A stretch of DNA of 64,000 nucleotides. Source: Blastococcus aurantiacus (GTDB lineage Bacteria > Actinomycetota > Actinomycetes > Mycobacteriales > Geodermatophilaceae). The DNA lies in contig NZ_FNBT01000003.1 of the NCBI RefSeq assembly GCF_900102425.1, forward strand, positions 1 through 64,000, written 5' to 3'. This document shows positions 10,817 to 19,584 of the stretch, piece by piece. Position numbers and translations under genes: made by a program. The number at the start of each line of letters is the position of its first letter. Position 1 is the stretch's first letter. The notes below the pieces were generated by a model. That model saw nothing but the letters and a program-made list of their open reading frames with translations. It had not been told where the DNA came from and ran no database searches.

Positions 10817-11830
10817 TCAGCGTGCGGTGAGCTGCTCGCGCAGCGCCGCGATGGTCCCCTCGCGGTCGAGGGTCGAGGTGTAGCCCGCGGCCAGCGTGTG
10901 ACCGCCACCCCCGAGCCCCATGGCGATGCGGGCGAGGTCCGTACCGCCGCGGGAGCGCAGCGAGACCGACCACGTCCCGTCGTCCTGACCCTTGAGGACG
11001 CAGGCCACGTCCGCCTCCTCTGCGGATCGGACGACGTCGACGAGCGCCTCGAGCTGTTCACCGGGCAGTCCGTGCTCGGCGGCCTCCGCGGTGCTGGACC
11101 AGGTCCACACCAGCCCGGCGCCGACCTCCGGCTCGAGCACCGCCCTGCCCGTCACCACGGACAGCAGGCCGAGCCAGCCGAACGGAGCGGTGTCGAACAG
11201 CCGGCGGCTGATCGCCGCGTGGTCGATGCCCGTGGCCAGCAGGCGGGCGGCCAGTTCGTGGGTCTGCGGCCGCGTGCTGCCGAAGCGGAAGGAGCCGGTG
11301 TCGGCGGCCAGCCCGGCGTAGAGGCAGGTGGCGAGCTGGCGGTCGAGAGCGACGCCGAGATCATCGAGCAGGTCGGCCACCAGCGTCACGGTGGCCGGCG
11401 CGCCGGGGTCGATCAGCTGCAGCGTCCCGAAGCCGGGATTGCTGGCGTGGTGGTCGACCACGACCGACGTCACGGCACCGTCGAGCAGCGCGGCGACCTC
11501 ACCGAGGCGGCCGGGCGAGGCGGCGTCCAGGCTGACGAAGACGTCCGGCGCCGAGGGCAGCGACGCCGACGGCACGAGCCCCTCGGCACCGGGCAGCCAG
11601 CCCAGCGACGCCGGCAGGGTGAACTCGCCCGGGAACGTCGGCAGGACGCGCGCACCACGGCGCCGCAGCCCCTCCGCGAGCGCCAGGGTGCTGCCCAGCG
11701 CGTCGGCGTCGGGGTTCACGTGCCCGGACAGGACGACGGTGGCGCGGGCCTCGGCGGCCTCGGCCAGGACCCCTGCCACGGTGCGCGACGTGGCCGCGAG
11801 CCCGGGTGCGGGGGTGGGACGGGCACTCAT
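10817..11830 (-). CDS. nrnA: DHH/DHHA1 phosphodiesterase (nanoRNase / pAp phosphatase)
   Basis: The 337-residue protein has the DHH-family metal motifs: NPDADALGS (about residues 40-48), a middle aspartate in VSLDAA, VDHHASN, and the DHHA1 C-terminal GLGGGGHTLAAGY. Such enzymes hydrolyse short oligonucleotides, 3',5'-pAp or cyclic dinucleotide products in the cytosol. It lies 3 nt downstream of a small acidic gene and between rbfA and the MATE gene, the conserved actinobacterial arrangement. Which substrate dominates cannot be told from sequence. Confidence 0.93.
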   Translation of the reverse strand: MSARPTPAPGLAATSRTVAGVLAEAAEARATVVLSGHVNPDADALGSTLALAEGLRRRGARVLPTFPGEFTLPASLGWLPGAEGLVPSASLPSAPDVFVSLDAASPGRLGEVAALLDGAVTSVVVDHHASNPGFGTLQLIDPGAPATVTLVADLLDDLGVALDRQLATCLYAGLAADTGSFRFGSTRPQTHELAARLLATGIDHAAISRRLFDTAPFGWLGLLSVVTGRAVLEPEVGAGLVWTWSSTAEAAEHGLPGEQLEALVDVVRSAEEADVACVLKGQDDGTWSVSLRSRGGTDLARIAMGLGGGGHTLAAGYTSTLDREGTIAALREQLTAR

Positions 11831-11833
11831 GGG

Positions 11834-12076
11834 TCAGGCGTCCGGCCCCGGGTCGGCGACCGGAGGGGCGTTCTCCTCCTCGGTGACCGCACCGCCGCCG
11901 ACCGGGAACGTGGAGCCGTCGTCGGGCTCGTCGGAGACGATGCTCGGGGCGTCGCCGATCTCGCCGTGCTTGCCGCCGTCGGTGGGATCACCGGTGCCGT
12001 CGACCTTCTGGCCGCCCAGCATCGACGTGCCCTGGCCCTCGAGGGGCTCGTACGGGTTCGGGTCGTCCTGGGTCAC
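11834..12076 (-). CDS. small acidic hypothetical protein
   Basis: An 80-residue protein I do not recognise. It is rich in Gly, Asp, Glu and Pro ([29 protein letters not shown]), has no Cys and no membrane segment, and is probably disordered. Its GTG start overlaps the rbfA stop (GTGA) and its stop lies 3 nt before nrnA, so its position in the operon supports a real gene. Codon use matches its neighbours. It could be a lineage-specific accessory of ribosome maturation or RNA turnover, but that is only context. Confidence 0.65.
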   Translation of the reverse strand: MTQDDPNPYEPLEGQGTSMLGGQKVDGTGDPTDGGKHGEIGDAPSIVSDEPDDGSTFPVGGGAVTEEENAPPVADPGPDA

Positions 12077-12609
12077 GACGCACTCCTGGTTCGGGCGGGG
12101 AGGTCGTCGGCACCGTCATCGGCAGGGCCGGGCGCGGGCGTGCCCTCGGACACCACCTCGTGCTCGTCCTCGTCGTCGAGGTCGTCGTCCTCTGCCGGCT
12201 TGCGGTAGGGGTCGGGCTCGCCGGCGTACTGGGCACCCTCGCGGGCGCGGGCCAGCTCGGCGTCGGCGTGCCGCGCCCGCTCGAGGGCCTCCTCGAGCTC
12301 GCGCGCGGTGTCCGGGACGATGTCGGCGATGAACTCCAGCGTCGGCACGAACTTGATGCCGGTCTGCTTGCCGACCGTGGAGCGCAGCACGCCCGTGGCA
12401 CTGGCCAGGGCGGCCGCGGAGTCGGCGATCTGCGTCTCGTCGCCGTAGACGGTGTAGAAGATCGTCGCCTCGCGGAGGTCGCTGGTCACGCGGGCGTCGG
12501 TGACGGTCACCATGCCGAGCCGCGGGTCCTTGATCTGCGTCTCGATCGCGGCGGAGACGATCTGGCGGATGCGCACCGCCAGCTTGCGTGCGCGGGCCGG
12601 GTCGGCCAT
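12073..12609 (-). CDS. rbfA: 30S ribosome-binding factor A
   Basis: RbfA binds the immature 30S subunit and aids 16S 5'-end maturation. The 178-residue protein has the KH-like core: [38 protein letters not shown] and [18 protein letters not shown] long acidic C-terminal tail (about residues 135-178) is typical of actinobacterial forms. The ATG start follows a clear AGGAGG. Confidence 0.96.
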   Translation of the reverse strand: MADPARARKLAVRIRQIVSAAIETQIKDPRLGMVTVTDARVTSDLREATIFYTVYGDETQIADSAAALASATGVLRSTVGKQTGIKFVPTLEFIADIVPDTARELEEALERARHADAELARAREGAQYAGEPDPYRKPAEDDDLDDEDEHEVVSEGTPAPGPADDGADDLPARTRSAS

Positions 12610-12669
12610 CGGACCTCCTGTGGTCAGGGCGTCGGTGGACGCCGGGCGGACATGGTTCGGGGAAACGGA

Positions 12670-12966
12670 TCAGTCGTCGGTGTCCGAGAGGAGCTGACGG
12701 TGCGTCGACAGCAGCGTCACCTCCGGCCGCTCGGCCAGCAACCGCTCGCAGGCGTCGAGGACGTCGGCGACCTGGCCGGCGTCCGCCGAGACGGTCGCCA
12801 GGCCGATCTGCACCCTGCGGTGCAGGTCCTGGTCGCCGACCTCGGCGGCGGCGACGGAGAAGCGGCGCCGCAGCTCGGCCACGATCGGCCGCACCACGGC
12901 GCGCTTGCCCTTGAGCGAGTGGACGTCGCCGAGCAGCAGGTCGGCGGTGAGCGTGCCGGTGAACAC
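12670..12966 (-). CDS. DUF503 family protein
   Basis: A 98-residue protein matching the small DUF503 family, widely encoded between infB and rbfA and of unknown function. Signature segments are GTLTADLLLGDVHSLKGKRAVVRPIVAELRRRF and VAAAEVGDQDL. The start is the GTG at 12966 (VFTGTLTAD), preceded by GGGGAC; the open frame continues upstream through the infB hairpin but without family similarity. Confidence 0.88.
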   Translation of the reverse strand: MFTGTLTADLLLGDVHSLKGKRAVVRPIVAELRRRFSVAAAEVGDQDLHRRVQIGLATVSADAGQVADVLDACERLLAERPEVTLLSTHRQLLSDTDD

Positions 12967-13001
12967 CGGACGTCCCCGCTCCTGCTGCTCGACGAGAGTG
13001 C

Positions 13002-13036
13002 GGCCATGGCCGGGGGAATGCCCCCCGGCCATGGCC
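13002..13036 (-). terminator. perfect 15-bp hairpin between infB and DUF503
   Basis: Arms GGCCATGGCCGGGGG (13002-13016) and CCCCCGGCCATGGCC (13022-13036) pair perfectly around a 5-nt loop, 7 nt beyond the infB stop codon. No U-tract follows. It may terminate or attenuate infB transcription before DUF503-rbfA, or stabilise the infB 3' end. Confidence 0.75.
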
Positions 13037-13043
13037 GGACCGG

Positions 13044-15971
13044 CTAGGTGCGCGGGATCTCGCGCATCTCGAAGGTCTGGATGACGTCGTCGGTCTTGAT
13101 GTCGTTGAACGACCCCAGACCGATACCGCACTCGTAGCCCTCGCGGACCTCGGTCGCGTCGTCCTTGAAGCGGCGGAGGGACTCCACCGTCAGGTTGTCG
13201 GCGACCACGTTGCCGTCACGGAGCAGACGCGCCTTCGAGTTGCGGACGATCGTCCCGGAGCGGACCAGCGAACCGGCGACGTTGCCGATCTTGGGCACGC
13301 GGAAGACCTCGCGGACCTCCGCGGTCCCCAGCTGGACCTCCTCGTACTCGGGCTTGAGCATCCCCTTGAGAGCGGCCTCGATCTCGTCGATGGCCTGGTA
13401 GATGACCGTGTAGTACCGGACGTCCACCCCCTCGCGGTTGGCGAGCTCGGTGGCCTGACCCTCGGCCCGGACGTTGAAGCCCAGGACGATGACGTCGTCG
13501 GCCAGCGCCAGGTCGATGTCGCTCTTGGTGATCCCACCGACGCCGCGGTGGATGACCCGCAGCGAGATGTCGTCGTCGACCTCGATCTTCATCAGCGCCT
13601 CTTCGAGCGCCTCCACGGTGCCCGAGTTGTCGCCCTTGATGATCAGGTTGAGCTGACGGGTCTCCTTGAGCGCGGCGTCGAGGTCCTCGAGGCTGATCCG
13701 CTTGCGCATGGAGGCGTTCTGCGCGTTGCGGATGCGGGCCTGGCGGCGGTCGGCGATCTGCCGTGCCACCCGGTCCTCCTCGACGACCAGGAAGGTGTCG
13801 CCGGCACGCGGGACGGAGGTCAGGCCGACGACCTGGACCGGCCGCGACGGCAGGGCTTCCTTGAGCTTGTTGCCGTGCTCGTCGAGCAGCGACCGGACGC
13901 GACCGTAGGCGTCGCCGGCCACGATCGAGTCGCCCTGGCGCAGCGTTCCGCGCTGGACGAGCACCGTGGCGACGGGGCCCCGGCCCTTGTCCAGCTTGCC
14001 CTCGATGACGACACCCTGCGGGTCCTGCTCGGTGTTCGCGCGCAGGTCCAGCGAGGCGTCCGCGGTCAGCAGGATCGCCGTCAGGAGCTCGTCGAGACCC
14101 TGCCGCGTGGTCGCGGAGACGTCGACGAACATCGTGTCGCCGCCGTACTCCTCGGCCACGAGGCCGTACTCGGTGAGCTGCTGGCGGATCTTGGCGGGGT
14201 TGGCCCCCTCCTTGTCGATCTTGTTCACCGCGACGACGATCGGCACCTCGGCGGCCTGGGCGTGGTTGAGCGCCTCGACCGTCTGCGGCATGACGCCGTC
14301 GTCGGCGGCGACCACCAGCACGACGATGTCGGTGACCTTCGCGCCTCGGGCACGCATCGCGGTGAACGACTCGTGACCGGGGGTGTCGATGAAGGTGATC
14401 GGCCGCTCGTTGTGCTCGAGCTCGGTGACGATCTGGTAGGCGCCGATGTGCTGGGTGATGCCACCGGCCTCCTTCGAGACCACGTTGCTGTGGCGCAGGG
14501 CGTCCAGCAGCTTGGTCTTTCCGTGGTCGACGTGACCCATGACGGTGACGACCGGCGGACGGGACTCCCAGTCGCCCTCTTCGCCCTCCTCGTCACCGAA
14601 GGTGAGGTCGAAGGTCTCGAGCAGCTCGCGGTCCTCGTCCTCGGGGCTCACGACCTGGATGACCCAGCCGATCTCGGCACCGAGGAGCTGCAGCGTCTCG
14701 TCGTTGACGGACTGCGTCGCGGTGATCATCTCGCCCAGGTGGAACAGGGCGGTGACCAGCGCGGCCGGCTCGGCGTTGATGCGCTCGGCCAGGTCGGTCA
14801 GCGAGGCACCGCGGGGCAGCCGGACGGTCTGTCCGTTGCCGCGGGGCAGGCTGACGCCACCCATGCTGGGCGCCGCCATGGAGTCGAACTCCTGACGCCG
14901 CTGCTTCTTGCTCTTGCGCCCGCGGACGGGACCGCGACCACCCGGGCGACCGAAGGCACCGGCGGTACCGGCACCCGAACCGCCACGGCCACGGCCACGC
15001 GGTCCACCGCCGCCACGGAAGCCACCACCGGCCGGAGCGCCGGCACCAGGGGCACCGCCGCCGCCACCGGGACGGAAGCCGCCGCCGCCACCGGGACCAC
15101 CGGGACGGCCACCGCCGCCGGGACCACCGGTGCGCCCACCGGGCCCACCGGGGCCGCCGGGACGACCGCCGCCGCCGGGACGGCCGGGCGACATGCCCGG
15201 CGCCGGACGCTGCGGCATCATGCCCGGGTTCGGACGCGGACCACCGGCGCCGGGACCCGGACGGGGGCCGCCCGCACCGGGAGCGGGGCGCGGGCCACCG
15301 GGACCGGGGCGCGGGCCACCGGGACCGGCCGCGGGACGGGGACCGCCCGGAGCCGGACGGGCGCCGGGAGCGGCCGGGCCCGGACGCGGACCCGCGCCGG
15401 GACCGGCACCCGGTCCGGGGCCGGACGAGGCAGCCGGGGGTGCGGCCGGACGGGGGGAGCTGAACGGGTTGTTGCCCGGACGCGGAGCCGGACGGGGTCC
15501 GGGCCGCGGACCGGCGCCGGCGGGCGCGCCGCCGCCGGCTGCAGCCGGACGCGGTGCGGCCGGACGGGCCGTCGGGGGCTGCTGGGTCGGAGCGGCGGCG
15601 GCCGGTGCCTGCGGAGCAGGCGCGGCCGATCGCGGGCCGGGAGCGGGGGCGGCCGGAGCCGCCGGAGCCGCCGGAGCCTGCTGCACGGGCGCGGGCGCCT
15701 GCGGAGCGGGTGCGGCGGGACGCGGACCGGGGGTCGGCGCGGACGGACGGGCCGACGCCGGACCCGGACGGGCCGCCGGGGCGGGAGCGCTGGGGGCTGC
15801 GGCGCCGGTGGCGGCACCGAGGGCCTCGCGGAGCCGCCGGGCCACGGGGGCCTCGACGGTCGACGAGGCGGACTTCACGAACTCGCCCTGCTCCTTGAGC
15901 GTGGCGAGCACGGTCTTGCTGTCGACACCGAACTCCTTGGCGAGTTCGTGTACGCGGGCTTTGCCTGGCAC
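13044..15971 (-). CDS. infB: translation initiation factor IF-2
   Basis: IF-2 is the GTPase that brings fMet-tRNA to the 30S P site and promotes subunit joining. The 975-residue protein has the N-terminal IF2N domain ([19 protein letters not shown]), a long Pro/Ala/Gly/Arg-rich linker (about residues 55-335), the G domain with [23 protein letters not shown] and NKID, then the domain II-IV region ending in [21 protein letters not shown]. The GTG start is preceded by GAGGAG. Context nusA-ylxR-infB is canonical. A perfect hairpin follows the stop. Confidence 0.98.
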   Translation of the reverse strand: MPGKARVHELAKEFGVDSKTVLATLKEQGEFVKSASSTVEAPVARRLREALGAATGAAAPSAPAPAARPGPASARPSAPTPGPRPAAPAPQAPAPVQQAPAAPAAPAAPAPGPRSAAPAPQAPAAAAPTQQPPTARPAAPRPAAAGGGAPAGAGPRPGPRPAPRPGNNPFSSPRPAAPPAASSGPGPGAGPGAGPRPGPAAPGARPAPGGPRPAAGPGGPRPGPGGPRPAPGAGGPRPGPGAGGPRPNPGMMPQRPAPGMSPGRPGGGGRPGGPGGPGGRTGGPGGGGRPGGPGGGGGFRPGGGGGAPGAGAPAGGGFRGGGGPRGRGRGGSGAGTAGAFGRPGGRGPVRGRKSKKQRRQEFDSMAAPSMGGVSLPRGNGQTVRLPRGASLTDLAERINAEPAALVTALFHLGEMITATQSVNDETLQLLGAEIGWVIQVVSPEDEDRELLETFDLTFGDEEGEEGDWESRPPVVTVMGHVDHGKTKLLDALRHSNVVSKEAGGITQHIGAYQIVTELEHNERPITFIDTPGHESFTAMRARGAKVTDIVVLVVAADDGVMPQTVEALNHAQAAEVPIVVAVNKIDKEGANPAKIRQQLTEYGLVAEEYGGDTMFVDVSATTRQGLDELLTAILLTADASLDLRANTEQDPQGVVIEGKLDKGRGPVATVLVQRGTLRQGDSIVAGDAYGRVRSLLDEHGNKLKEALPSRPVQVVGLTSVPRAGDTFLVVEEDRVARQIADRRQARIRNAQNASMRKRISLEDLDAALKETRQLNLIIKGDNSGTVEALEEALMKIEVDDDISLRVIHRGVGGITKSDIDLALADDVIVLGFNVRAEGQATELANREGVDVRYYTVIYQAIDEIEAALKGMLKPEYEEVQLGTAEVREVFRVPKIGNVAGSLVRSGTIVRNSKARLLRDGNVVADNLTVESLRRFKDDATEVREGYECGIGLGSFNDIKTDDVIQTFEMREIPRT
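14967..15809 (-). repeat. low-complexity repeat region inside infB
   Basis: Degenerate GC-rich direct repeats encode the IF-2 linker, with recurring [15 protein letters not shown] and [10 protein letters not shown] units. Such linkers are common in actinobacterial IF-2, and the repeat number is expected to vary between strains and to be assembly-prone. Confidence 0.8.
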
Positions 15972-16148
15972 GGGTCTCCTCTTTGTGAGGCCGGCGGCTT
16001 GCCCGCTCGACCTCGTCGTTAGTGGCGCATGGTCATCGTGAGAACTTCACGGCTGAGTCATCCGACGACGTCCTGTCGACATGCGGACCGGCCTGGTGCC
16101 GATCCGACGTTGGAACTGCTGATGAGGTCGAGCGCGGCGGTGCCGCAC

Positions 16149-16454
16149 TCACTCGCCCGTCCGGGCCCCCGGCCCGGCGGCCTCCGAGGAGGCGCCGAGG
16201 ACGTGGTCCCGGAGCGGACCGGCCTCCAGGGGGCTGCCCCCGGGGAGGCGCAGCGCCCGGGTGAAGGCCCGGCGTCGCTCCGCTGCGCCCAGGCACTCCG
16301 GAGTGGGGTGCACCGACGCCCCCCTTCCGGGGAGCCGCCGTCGCGGGTCCGGGACCAGGGCCCCGGCTCTCACGACGACACGCAGCAGATCGGTGACCGG
16401 AGCGCGTCGTCGGCAGCCCACACAGGTGCGCTCCGGGATCGACGTTTCGGCCAC
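16149..16454 (-). CDS. ylxR: YlxR (DUF448) nucleic-acid-binding protein
   Basis: A 101-residue protein of the YlxR/RnpM family encoded between nusA and infB. The signature PERTCVGCRRRAP (residues 7-19) and the later LPGRGASVHPTPECLGAAERRRAF, with four cysteines in total, are diagnostic. Family members bind RNA and, in Bacillus, associate with RNase P. The GTG start at 16454 lies 8 nt after the nusA stop. The C-terminal ~20 residues are variable. Confidence 0.92.
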   Translation of the reverse strand: MAETSIPERTCVGCRRRAPVTDLLRVVVRAGALVPDPRRRLPGRGASVHPTPECLGAAERRRAFTRALRLPGGSPLEAGPLRDHVLGASSEAAGPGARTGE

Positions 16455-16462
16455 CCTGCACT

Positions 16463-17581
16463 CTAGCGCGTCGTGGGTCCGCGATGTTCCACGCGTCGGG
16501 GCGGAGGACGGTGGGCGCTCGGACGTCCCCCTGCCGAGGGAGCCGGCGCCCCGGAACGGAGGGGTGCCCGCCCCACACCCGGGGAGGGTGCGGCGGCGGC
16601 GTCCTCGGCCTGGGCATCGCTGCGGATGTCGATCCGGCAGCCGGTCAGCCGGGCGGCCAGGCGGGCGTTCTGCCCCTCCTTGCCGATGGCCAGCGACAGC
16701 TGGTAGTCCGGCACCACCACGCGCACGGCCTTCGCCTGGGCGTCGACGACGCGGGACTCGGTGACACGGGCGGGGCTCAGCGCCTGCGCCACGAAGGTGG
16801 CCGGGTCGTCCGACCAGTCGACGATGTCGATCTTCTCGCCGTGCAGCTCGCTCATGACGTTCCGCACCCGCTGGCCCATCGGGCCGATGCAGGCACCCTT
16901 GGCGTTGAGCCCCGGCACCTTGGTGCGGACGGCGATCTTCGAGCGGGCGCCGGCCTCGCGGGCGACCGCCACGATTTCGACGCTGCCGTCGGCGACCTCG
17001 GGCACCTCCAGGGCGAACAGCTTGCGCACCAGGTGCGGGTGGGTGCGCGAGACGGTGACCTGCGGCCCGCGGAAGGTGCGCGCCACGGACACCACGTAGG
17101 CCTTGAGCCGACTGCCGTGGGCGTAGTCCTCGCCGGGGACCTGCTCGGTCGGGGGCAGGACGGCCTCGACCTTGCCGATGTCGACCAGCACGGTGCCCTG
17201 CACGTTGCGGCGGTCGTGCGCCTGCACGATGCCGCTGACGATGTCGCCCTCCTTGCCGGCGTACTCGCCGAAGGTCTGCTCGTGCTCGGCGTCGCGCAGG
17301 CGCTGCACGATGACCTGCTTGGCGGTGCTGGCCGCGATCCGGCCGAAGTCGGTGGGGGTGTCGTCCCACTCCCGCACGACCTCGCCCTCGGGTCCGAGCT
17401 CCTGGGCGAGCACGGCGACCTCGCCGCTCTTGCGGTCCACGTGGACGCGGACGTGCTTGGCCGCGCCGTCGGCGTGCCGGTACGCGGTCACCAGGGCGGT
17501 CTCGATCGCCTCGATCACCGTGTCGGCGGGGATGCCCTTCTCCCGCTCGACCGCTTTGAGCGCGGTGACGTCGATGTTCAC
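16463..17581 (-). CDS. nusA: transcription termination/antitermination factor NusA
   Basis: NusA binds RNA polymerase and nascent RNA to control pausing, termination and rRNA antitermination. The 372-residue protein has the N-terminal RNAP-binding domain, an S1 domain ([25 protein letters not shown]), and KH1/KH2 ([41 protein letters not shown]). It lacks C-terminal acidic repeats, as in other actinobacteria. The GTG start overlaps the rimP stop (GTGA). Confidence 0.97.
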   Translation of the reverse strand: MNIDVTALKAVEREKGIPADTVIEAIETALVTAYRHADGAAKHVRVHVDRKSGEVAVLAQELGPEGEVVREWDDTPTDFGRIAASTAKQVIVQRLRDAEHEQTFGEYAGKEGDIVSGIVQAHDRRNVQGTVLVDIGKVEAVLPPTEQVPGEDYAHGSRLKAYVVSVARTFRGPQVTVSRTHPHLVRKLFALEVPEVADGSVEIVAVAREAGARSKIAVRTKVPGLNAKGACIGPMGQRVRNVMSELHGEKIDIVDWSDDPATFVAQALSPARVTESRVVDAQAKAVRVVVPDYQLSLAIGKEGQNARLAARLTGCRIDIRSDAQAEDAAAAPSPGVGRAPLRSGAPAPSAGGRPSAHRPPPRRVEHRGPTTR

Positions 17582-18279
17582 TGTGCTCCTCCTCGCGCCT
17601 GCGGCGCGTTCCCGGGCACGGCGTCCTCGCCGGGCTCCGGGTCGTCCATCACGTCGTCGTCGGTCAGTTCCAGCAGGTCGTCCTCGATCAGGTCGTCCTC
17701 GATCAGGTCGTCCTCGGTCAGGTCGTCAAGACCCACGCCTTCGTCGGCGTGCCCGGCGCGTGCGAACTCCACCTGCACCCGCCCGGCGCCCAGTTCGGCC
17801 CACGGCACCTGGCGCGGCGTGGGCGCGCGCTTCTTCGCGCCCGGCTTGCCCTGCGCCTCGACCGCGAGCGTCACGCCGGCGTCGTCCACGGCGGTGATGC
17901 GGCCGGTGACCTGCTCGGTGGCGCCGGCCGGGCCCACGGCCACGGCGACCAGGCGTCCGGTGTTGCGCCGCCAGTGCCGCTGGTCGGTCAGCGGGCGATC
18001 GACCCCGGGACTGGTGACCTCCAGGACGTAGGGCGTCCGGCCCATCCCGTCGTCGTTGGTGTCGAGGACCTCGGAGACCGCGCGGCTCACCTCGGCGATG
18101 TCGTCGAGGGTCACCCCCGCGTCGCGATCCACGACCACGCGGACGACGCTGCGCCGTCCGGCCGGGGTCACCACGAGCTCTTCCAGGTCGTAGCCGGCGC
18201 CCGCGACGACGGGCTCGATCCAGCCGGCCAGCCGGGCGGTGGCGGGGTCGGTGCGGGGGGTGCCACGAGAGGCGGACAC
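17578..18279 (-). CDS. rimP: ribosome maturation factor RimP
   Basis: RimP assists 30S assembly. The 233-residue protein has the two family domains: an N-terminal alpha/beta domain ([46 protein letters not shown] and [12 protein letters not shown]) and a C-terminal SH3-like domain ([24 protein letters not shown]). Beyond about residue 180 it has an acidic tail made by a 15-nt tandem repeat. The GTG start is preceded by GGAGGAGG, and the gene is coupled to nusA. Confidence 0.96.
   Translation of the reverse strand: MSASRGTPRTDPATARLAGWIEPVVAGAGYDLEELVVTPAGRRSVVRVVVDRDAGVTLDDIAEVSRAVSEVLDTNDDGMGRTPYVLEVTSPGVDRPLTDQRHWRRNTGRLVAVAVGPAGATEQVTGRITAVDDAGVTLAVEAQGKPGAKKRAPTPRQVPWAELGAGRVQVEFARAGHADEGVGLDDLTEDDLIEDDLIEDDLLELTDDDVMDDPEPGEDAVPGNAPQARGGAQ
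17674..17727 (-). repeat. 15-nt tandem repeat in rimP tail
   Basis: Three copies of a 15-nt unit (CAGGTCGTCCTCGAT on the plus strand, the third with GGT at its end), plus nine bases of a fourth, encode a repeated Asp-Asp-Leu-Ile-Glu motif in the RimP C-terminus. Near-perfect identity of the units suggests recent expansion. Confidence 0.9.
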
Positions 18280-18532
18280 GGCTACCTCCTCCAGGCTCGG
18301 GCGGCCGCAGGGTGCGGGGCGCGTCCCCGGGCCCGCCCCCGGCGCTGCCGGGAAGGGATTCCGAGGGGAAGAGGTCAGGTTACCGCCCGGCGGGTGGGCA
18401 CGGGATCGGGCACCGGCCGGGAGCCCTCCCCGACCGGTGGGGCGCGAGGGGCGGACGGGGCGGCGAAGACCTGCGGAGCCGACGCGGAACGCGCCCGGTC
18501 GGTACGTGCCGACCCCGGCGGCCCGCGGCTGC

Positions 18533-18538
18533 CAGGAT
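18533..18538 (+). promoter_or_regulatory. candidate -10 element, leaderless start
   Basis: CAGGAT lies 7 nt before the ATG at 18546 and there is no ribosome-binding site, the geometry expected for a leaderless transcript. The first base departs from TANNNT. Confidence 0.35.
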
Positions 18539-18545
18539 GGGACCG

Positions 18546-19031
18546 ATGTCCGCCCTCCCCTCCCCCGGTACCCGGGGCTTCTCCCGGCGCACCCTGCTGG
18601 CCGCCTCGACGGCCGCGCTGGCGCTGGTCGCGGCCGGGTGCACCTCGTCCCCGCCGGACGAGCGCGAGCGGGTGACCGGGAAGCAGGCCGACGAGCTGCT
18701 GGGCCAGGTCGCCGTGCAGGAGACCCTCGTCGCCGCCTTCACGGCGGCCGGGGCGGCCGATCCGGCACTGGCCGGCCAGGTGGCGGAGCTGGCGGCCCAG
18801 GCCGGCGAGCAGCTCGAGCGCCTGCGGGACGCGGCACCGGGGGCGACACCGAGCTCGACCTCCCCCGGAACCCCGCCGTCGCAGGCGGAGGCCCGCTCGT
18901 GGCTGCGCGCCCAGGTGGCGGCCGCGGCGACCTCGCACGCGACCGCCTGCGTGAACCAGTCCGGCGCACGGGCGGCCCTGCTGGGCTCGATCTCCGCCGG
19001 ACTGCGCGGACAAGACGGACGACTGGCATGA
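18546..19031 (+). CDS. predicted Tat-exported lipoprotein
   Basis: A 161-residue protein with a twin-arginine signal ([10 protein letters not shown], residues 13-22) and a lipobox VAAGC placing the modified Cys at about residue 36. The mature part is Ala-rich and helical with a Pro/Ser/Thr linker in the middle. It stands 12 nt upstream of a DUF4439 ferritin-like gene, and the two probably form an operon divergent from rimP. I see no catalytic motif. It may be a surface-anchored partner of the downstream protein. Confidence 0.8.
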   Translation: MSALPSPGTRGFSRRTLLAASTAALALVAAGCTSSPPDERERVTGKQADELLGQVAVQETLVAAFTAAGAADPALAGQVAELAAQAGEQLERLRDAAPGATPSSTSPGTPPSQAEARSWLRAQVAAAATSHATACVNQSGARAALLGSISAGLRGQDGRLA

Positions 19032-19043
19032 CGGGAACGGGCA

Positions 19044-19505
19044 ATGGCTGACGAGGGCACCGAGGACCTGGCCGCCGAGAACGAGGCGCTCGGCCTGGCC
19101 CTGGCCGCGGGGCACGCGGCGGTGTGGGGCTACGGCGTCGTCGGAGCGGCACTGACGGCCGCCGACCAGGGCACGGCGGCCAGCGCCGAGGCCGCCCACC
19201 GCGACGTCCGTGACTCCGTGGTCACGCTGCTCTCGCAGCGCTCGGTGGAGCCGGCCGCAGCCGAGGGCGCCTACGCGCTGCCCTTCCCGGTGCTGTCGCC
19301 CACCGACGCCGCCGCCCTGGCCGTCGTCCTGGAGGACGGCGCGGCCGCCGCCTGGGTGCGGGTGCTCGACCAGGCCGCCGAGCGCACCACGCGCGAGCTC
19401 GCGGTCGAGGCGCTCACCGGTGCCGAGGTGCGGGCAGTGGGGTGGCGCACCACGGCCGGGCAGAACCCGGTCACCCGGGCCCTGCCGGGGCTCCCCCCGC
19501 AGTAA
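19044..19505 (+). CDS. DUF4439 ferritin-like domain protein
   Basis: A 153-residue all-helical, Ala-rich protein matching the actinobacterial DUF4439 family (ferritin-like fold). Recognisable parts are the N-terminal ALAAGHAAVWGYGVVGA and the C-terminal LTGAEVRAVGWRTTAGQNPVTRALPGLP. Family members regularly neighbour rimP and are unassigned; obvious di-iron ExxH ligands are not evident here. No signal peptide is seen. Confidence 0.85.
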   Translation: MADEGTEDLAAENEALGLALAAGHAAVWGYGVVGAALTAADQGTAASAEAAHRDVRDSVVTLLSQRSVEPAAAEGAYALPFPVLSPTDAAALAVVLEDGAAAAWVRVLDQAAERTTRELAVEALTGAEVRAVGWRTTAGQNPVTRALPGLPPQ

Positions 19506-19506
19506 G

Positions 19507-19582
19507 AGGACCCCGTCCTCCGCGGCCCCGCTGCAGGGGCCCGGCCCGAGCGCGCGAGGGACGGGGGGCAGCGGGGTCCTTC
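19507..19582. terminator. convergent terminator; copy A of an intergenic hairpin repeat
   Basis: The 79-bp gap between convergent genes is almost wholly self-complementary. Outer arms AGGACCCCG (19507-19515) and CGGGGTCCT (19572-19580) pair, with further pairing inside. It can terminate transcripts from both sides. The right part closely resembles a second element at 21496-21553. Confidence 0.7.
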
Positions 19583-19584
19583 TG

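Noticed and set aside
16033-16617. 194-codon frame over ylxR
   Set aside because: The ylxR frame (16149-16454) has the conserved RTCVGCRRR motif. The longer frame is out of register and Pro/Arg-rich.
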